Shown here piece by piece: positions 19,190 to 23,750 of a DNA stretch of 23,750 nucleotides. A model generated the notes under the pieces. It was not told the DNA's origin, did no database searches, and was given only the letters and a program-made list of their open reading frames with translations. A program made the position numbers and the translations under genes. Source of the stretch: Chromera velia (Eukaryota; Sar; Chromeraceae); assembly GCA_018398765.1 (NCBI GenBank), contig JAHBMJ010005916.1:38424-62173 (forward strand). The letters run 5' to 3'. The number at the start of each line of letters is the position of its first letter. Within the stretch, counting starts at the first letter, position 1.

Positions 19190-22017
19190 CTCGCGCGCGC
19201 GTGTCTGTTTATTGTCTGTGAGCCATCGTGTGTCTCGATGGAAAAACGCAAGTCCGAGTATGTCGCCGGCTGACCGCCAAAGTTCAGTGCAATGTGTGCA
19301 GTTCGTGCCCAGTCCTTTCCCTTCTGCATTTGGGGAACGAGGGATGCACTCAGAGCCCAGAGGACCGGGATGGCCGCTCCTGCATGGAAAGACAGAGAAA
19401 GAAAAGAAAGAAAGAAAACATACCGTGAATATCAAAGGAGAATGGAGGCAAAGGGAAGGACTGAACCGTTGTGAAAAAAAGACGACAACTGAGCGGGCTC
19501 GGAGGAGCACAGTTTCAGTGCACAGACAGGTAGAAAGGGGAAATCGCAGGGCAGATTACATGTGCATAAGTGCAGGAGACAAGAAGCGGATGGCAAAAAG
19601 CGGGGCGCAAGATCCGTTGAGGCGTTGCAAGCAACCAGGATCAACCTAAAGCAAGGAACTGCAGTAAAACAGAAAAAAGAGAGCGACATCCACAGATAAG
19701 AGAAGAAGATGTGTGTCCAGATGGATAGATAGAGGAAGCTATTACAGAACGCCTAAGGATAAAAGGTGTACAGGGACGATCAGTACAGCGTGAGGGATAA
19801 GGGCACGAAAAGTAAATCAGAGTAGCTGCAGGAGACATAGAGAGCAAACCGACCAGCGAAGAGATGCGGTCCCGGGAACAGCTTCCCAGCTCTTGCATAC
19901 GTGTTCAGTGGTCCCTCAACGGCAAAGAAGACACCGGCAGCGAGGACAATGGACGCTGCAGATAGAAAGGAAGGGGAGCGGTCGAAACAGATAAATTAAA
20001 AAAAAGAGGGTAGGCCAACCAAAGAGGGCAAGGCGGGAGGATCCCTGTTGCTTTTGGGGCTCCCAAACACGCACAGAGACACGGAAAGTCCGTCAGCCTT
20101 TGTGAAAAGGCGAGACAAAAAGACAAGAGAACGAAGTTGAATCGAAAGGAAAAGAAAACAGAGGGCGCAGGGGAGTCACAGAGGAGTAAAGCGTTCTTTG
20201 GGGTGTGGAGCTGGAAGCCACACAGCCAAAAATCTCTCCTCTCATCTATTTCTTGCCTCCCCATTCCTCTCACTGCAGAGAAAACGTTTGTCTGTCCCAC
20301 TCCTTCCGCTTCTCCCTTCCTCCTTTACGTTTTCCTCCCACCCACCTACTGACCCGCATTCCAGTGCTTGTCTCTGAAGTTTTCCGAGATGAGCGCCTTG
20401 CGCAGGTTCGATGCTGCATTGACCTGCTGGATGATGGGCTTCGCGTTCTCGATCTGAGAGCAACGGAGTGGAGAGGAGACAGAGGGGTGAGGAAGAAAAG
20501 TAGGAAGAGGCAAGCAGACACAAGGGGTTAGTAGACTGCAGACTTCAACAGGCAGCTGAGCAGAGAAACTAGACAGTGTGCAAACACGCAAAGGAAGCGA
20601 ACGAAAGAGACTTGAAAGAGTTGGGGCAGCTGAAGAGAAAAACTGGACATTGCGCAAGGAAGAAAAGCGAAAAAGCGATGACCCGCCTGAAAAAGAATGA
20701 AGAAAAGATAACATAATATTAATATATGTTTCTTCCAACTGCACAGGAAGGGAAATGAAGACTAGGAAAGAGGGACGAGCACAAGGTCAGCTGAGACGCA
20801 ATAAGAAGTCTGAAGCAGAGAGAGAAATGGATGGACAAAATACAGATCGAGAGAAAGGGTGAACGAGGGAAGAGGTGCAGATAGAGAAGCAGAAGTTGAA
20901 TTCTTCTTCTTTTTCATCTTCACTCACGTCGTCAATCAACTTTTGCAGCTTTGAGATCTCCCCTTCCAATGCGGCCTTGTCGGATCCCTGCGTGAAGACA
21001 AAAACAGAATAAAAACGGAGAAAAAGAGAAAGAAGGAAGAAATACACTATGCATGAGCAGAACGGGTAGAAGAGAATGAATCAAAAGAAAACCACAGGAA
21101 GGGAGAGTGAAAAAAAGGGAAGAAAAGAAATACACTATGCATGAGCAGAACGGGTGGAAGAGAATGAATCAAAAGAAAACCACAGGAAGGGAGAGCAAAA
21201 AAAGGGAAGAAAAAATACACTATGCACGAGCAGAACGGGTAGAAGAGAATGAATCAAAAGAAAACCACAGGAAGGGAGAGCGAAAAAAAGAACGCAAAGA
21301 CCCTTCCGTCCACCCTGCCTGCGTCCTTGACGTCAACCCCTCGCACAAACAAGTCTTCGAGGTGGAACTTCTCTGGTTGCCACACACTTCTCACGATTTC
21401 TGCTTTCAATTGTCACACCAATGAAAAACGTTCAGACACGTGCGATTTGAAGATGCAACCGCCTCTTCGCTGACCTCCTGCTCTTGCTTTTCTCTCAGCT
21501 CCTTGATGTCTGCATTCAACTTCGTGATTGGGATGGAGATGGGAAGCTCAACTTTCTTCCCGTTGACTGTTGGGATCTGCTTGGAGAGCTCCTTTACGTC
21601 ATCCCCGAGCCCTCTAACATTCCGCCAACTCCACCCAGTGAAGGCAGCATACAAGGAAATACCAAACAGAGTGATCATACCAATAGGATGAAGAATGGAG
21701 ATTGTCTTCCCCTCAACCAACCCATACTCCCCCCCCTTTGCAAGTGCCTCAGGGGCATTGAGAAGTGACACTGCCGCTGCAGATGCTGCAATGAGTTCAG
21801 GAGACAGGGGCATCACATTTGCCGTCTCCGCCATGTCAAAGACAAAGTCCTCTTCTGCTGTCTCTGTAGAAGGTGACCCTCGTTGAGAGAGTAGCCTTGC
21901 ACCTGCAGGAACACTTCTACTGCTCTTGGAGACAACGGGAACCCTTCCCTGAGGCACAAACCCCTCGGAGACCACCGCAGCCCCAGCAGCGAGGAAAGCA
22001 CTCAAGCAAACCTTCAT
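18774..22017 (-). CDS. Plastid-targeted DUF4079-family membrane protein
   Basis: Six minus-strand exons, 22017-21475, 20987-20928, 20453-20354, 19955-19854, 19379-19275 and 18853-18774 (phases 0, 0, 1, 1, 1), give 329 residues. The joined protein matches what I know of DUF4079 proteins of cyanobacteria and plant plastids: ILHPIGMITLFG, FRDKHWNA, EGPLNTY..GKLFPGPHLFAG, VLWAL....VPQMQKG, and an end in KVWEKTQWP. Four hydrophobic segments are visible: about 111-131, the AASIVLAAGVFF region, the IPVLWALSA region and the ALFAWQL region. The molecular function is not established to my knowledge. MKVCLSAFLAAGAAVV is a signal peptide; SEGFVP gives the +1 Phe of complex-plastid leaders. A second hydrophobic stretch ending NAPEALAKG may be a further processing region. 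A basic/acidic coiled segment (about 155-215) lies between the first two membrane segments. Introns are 398-487 nt; four of five donors have C at +3. Confidence 0.88.
19125..19184. repeat. (TC)n(TG)n microsatellite in the last intron of the DUF4079 gene
   Basis: About 15 TC units followed by about 15 TG units on the plus strand, then GC-alternating CGCGCGCG. It lies between exons 5 and 6 of the minus-strand gene. Confidence 0.95.
21043..21297. repeat. Three-copy minisatellite (88/85/about 82 bp) in DUF4079 intron 1
   Basis: Each unit begins TACACTATGCAYGAGCAG and ends in a purine-rich GAGAGYGAAAAAAAG stretch. Units start at 21043, 21131 and 21216. Differences are single bases and A-run lengths. 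It lies entirely inside the intron between 21475 and 20987. Confidence 0.93.
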
Positions 22018-22495
22018 GATGAAGCGGGGGGTGCACTAGCAACAGTGTGTGGGAACGACTTTGTCGCAAAACTGGTTTGAATCCGGACAATAGACTCGGC
22101 TCAGACGTCCGCTTTGTTTCATGAGATGCTTGGCTGGCGTCTTCGTAATCTTCTCTTCAGACGCTTCCCTCAAAACTTGAGTCAAAAGATCGAGAAGGAC
22201 TGTGAGACATCAGCACGAGACGGGGCCTGCCGCCTGGCTGCAACTGCGTCATGATTCCGGGCCCGGTGCATGGACCCCGCGGCCTGCGCTGCATGCTAGG
22301 CTGCGCGCGTGCACTGCACCTAGGCATGGAGACCAGCCCCGTGGTCTCCGTCTCCACCGCGGAGACCACCGATGACCACTGACAGCCTCACGGTTCTTGT
22401 TCTCTTCATACACACAATCCGTTTTGAAACGCGTTTTTCCCATCAACATGATTCTCTTAGAGCGTTGAAAGTGTTGGAAGCCGTCATCATTCGTG
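22018..22495. other. Divergent promoter region between the DUF4079 gene and the right-edge gene
   Basis: A 478-bp spacer shared by two genes transcribed outwards. It has a GC-rich centre (22245-22370) with GCATGC/GTGCAC palindromes and the alternative hairpins listed separately. No TATA-like element is obvious. Confidence 0.5.
22328..22368. repeat. Alternative hairpins sharing one central arm
   Basis: GGAGACCA at 22328-22335 and again at 22361-22368 flank TGGTCTCC at 22342-22349. The central arm can pair left (8-bp stem, 6-nt loop) or right (9-bp stem using TGGTCTCCG with CGGAGACCA, 9-nt loop), but not both. Confidence 0.85.
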
Positions 22496-23750
22496 ATGAG
22501 GCTCTGGTCTCTCATTTTTCTGTTTTGGACGTTGGTGGTGGTTTGTGATAGTAGTTGGCTGTCTCGCCCACAGAGCCTACGCTACTCTCGCATGCGGAAG
22601 ACAGCCAAGGGAGGTACATATTGGGAGGATCGAATCGATGCTCTCGCAAAGGATGAGCACCCTGGGAAGTCCCATCCCAAGAGCGAACCGTGGAAGAGCA
22701 AGTATGAGAAGGTCAAGGACTGTCCTGCACGGACTAACTGGTTATTGAGATGTGTATGTGGGCGCGACCATAACTGGTCCAACCGACTGCAGTCCTCCCG
22801 ACAGCATCGGTAGCCTCAGGTGGTGCCCGCAAGCAAGAGCCAACCAACTATCTTGCAAGGTCTGTGACGGCCTGCTTCATTTTTCGACTCTGCTGGTGGT
22901 CTCCGTGTTGCTCTCCGTGTACAGCCCTCACGCGTCTACCTGTCTGCACTGTCAATTTCACCCTGCTTTGTTCTTTGCAGCTTTCAAAGGAGGTCTACGG
23001 CAAGCCAGTGATGATCAAGGGGCTTCCTCCGTCATCCCCCGTGCCCCAGGTTGGTTGCTTGTGGTGCTCTCCATACGGTGGTCTCCGCTTGGCTTCCTCC
23101 CTCCATTTTCCTCCTTCCTCCCCGTCAGGCCGCTTGCTTTTGCATTGGGCTGCACTTTGCTTACCGTCATTCTCGGACTCTCTCCCATGCATATTCACTT
23201 TCCCTCTGTCACCCTCTGTTTTGCTTTGCTGTGTTCCTGGTTTGGAAATACAGGAGAGTGACAGGAGCGCTGCTGCTGAACCCTCTGCGGACGCTGCTCC
23301 TGAAGTACAGGAGTCTCCCAACGTGGATCCCCCTACAGAGTCTCTTTGTAGCCGCTCTGATGTTCCTCAGGCTGTCGTTAGCGTTGCTGTAGCAGCTGCT
23401 GCGCCTGCTGCAGTGCCCTCGTCTGAAGGAAGTTGAACAAATGTTCCGTGACCTAGCAGAACGTTTGCGGAGAGCGAGGGCGCTGTACAAAAAGCAGCTA
23501 GAAAAGCAGAGGGACCGACAGAGGCAACTTGAAGGGGGGGTGAGTGCACGTCGGGGGGAAGGGGAGGGGGGGGAGGATGCAGAGATGAATGGAGGAGAGG
23601 CTGAGCTGCCTCCCGTAAATCTCTTTCCCGTGTCAGGGGGGGAGGGGCCCGAGGGGGAGGTTGATGTAGAGATGAATAGAGAGGGCCTGGCTCCCCTCCA
23701 CGCAGAGATGGATCGAGAGGCTTCCCCCGACGCAGAAGGGGGGGGGGGGG
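22496..23750 (+). CDS. Unrecognised protein with N-terminal signal/anchor; probably continues past the right edge
   Basis: Exon 1 is 22496-22711 and exon 2 is 22981-23049, both ending in phase 0 (donors gtcaag and gttggt). Exon 3 starts at 23254 after a strong pyrimidine tract and CAG. Read straight through, exon 3 stops at TGA 23434-23436, giving 155 residues with an Ala/Pro/Glu-rich end. If an 88-nt intron (23305-23392, gtacag...gtag) is removed, phase is kept and the protein instead runs to the window end through a charged coiled-coil-like segment (EVEQMFRDLAERLRRARAL...) and a Gly/Glu-rich part with repeated AEMN/VEMN/AEMD. The N-terminus (MRLWSLIFLFWTLVVVC) is a signal peptide or membrane anchor. 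The next segment is basic, then comes a Lys/Glu-rich soluble part (KSKYEKLSKEVYGKPVMIKG). I recognise no family, and the protein is partial at its 3' end. Confidence 0.5.
23738..23750. repeat. Poly-G run at the right edge
   Basis: Thirteen G close the window. Together with the poly-C at the left end and the G-run at the internal N, this fits sequence breaks at G/C homopolymers. Confidence 0.9.

Overview
The window reads as nuclear DNA of a photosynthetic eukaryote with a complex (secondary) plastid, most likely a chromerid-type alga. This is an inference. The main support is a nucleus-encoded DUF4079-family plastid membrane protein whose N-terminus has a signal peptide followed by a Phe-containing transit-peptide start (SEGFVP). 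Genes have several spliceosomal introns, spacers are full of microsatellites and G/C homopolymers, and retroelement debris is present. The piece starts in a poly-C run and ends in a poly-G run, so both edges may be assembly breaks. I have no database result behind the organism call. All gene models were built by hand from reading frames, splice consensus and phase matching.

Left third (1-4170), repeat-rich: a decayed retroelement C-terminus on the plus strand (about 120-1008), whose true frame is hidden by a 10-bp tandem duplication; two tandem copies of a roughly 504-bp repeat studded with CCTGTCAAA-like motifs, with a partial inverted copy in front (1273-2530); and, on the minus strand, the 5'-truncated end of a second retroelement (zinc-finger region plus RNase H, 2988-4168). 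That element keeps one frame with three in-frame stops, while its RNase H catalytic residues are intact.

At 4169-5532 a 596-bp segment occurs twice, in tandem 768 bp apart. The first copy breaks off inside the first exon of a ubiquitin-conjugating enzyme gene at an N and a G-run. The second copy leads into the complete gene.

Five multi-exon genes follow, alternating in strand: a UBE2K-like E2 enzyme with two ubiquitin-binding-like motifs (+, 5444-6969); an ADCK2-like ABC1/UbiB atypical kinase (-, 12208-8936, 4 exons, 855 aa); an unrecognised multi-pass membrane protein with a Gly/Ser-rich tail (+, about 13262-16430); the plastid DUF4079 protein (-, 22017-18774, 6 exons, 329 aa); and an unrecognised N-terminally hydrophobic protein, probably running off the right edge (+, 22496 onward). 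The convergent pairs are separated by long AT-rich spacers (about 7000-8935 and 16431-18773). The divergent pairs have short 5' spacers.

The genes do not form a pathway. They cover ubiquitin conjugation, a probable organellar UbiB-type kinase, a plastid membrane protein and two orphans. I see no CRISPR array, operon, rRNA or convincing tRNA. The best leads are the unusual E2 tail, the duplicated splice acceptor in the kinase gene, the many 5' splice sites with C at +3, and the broken tandem duplication upstream of the E2.
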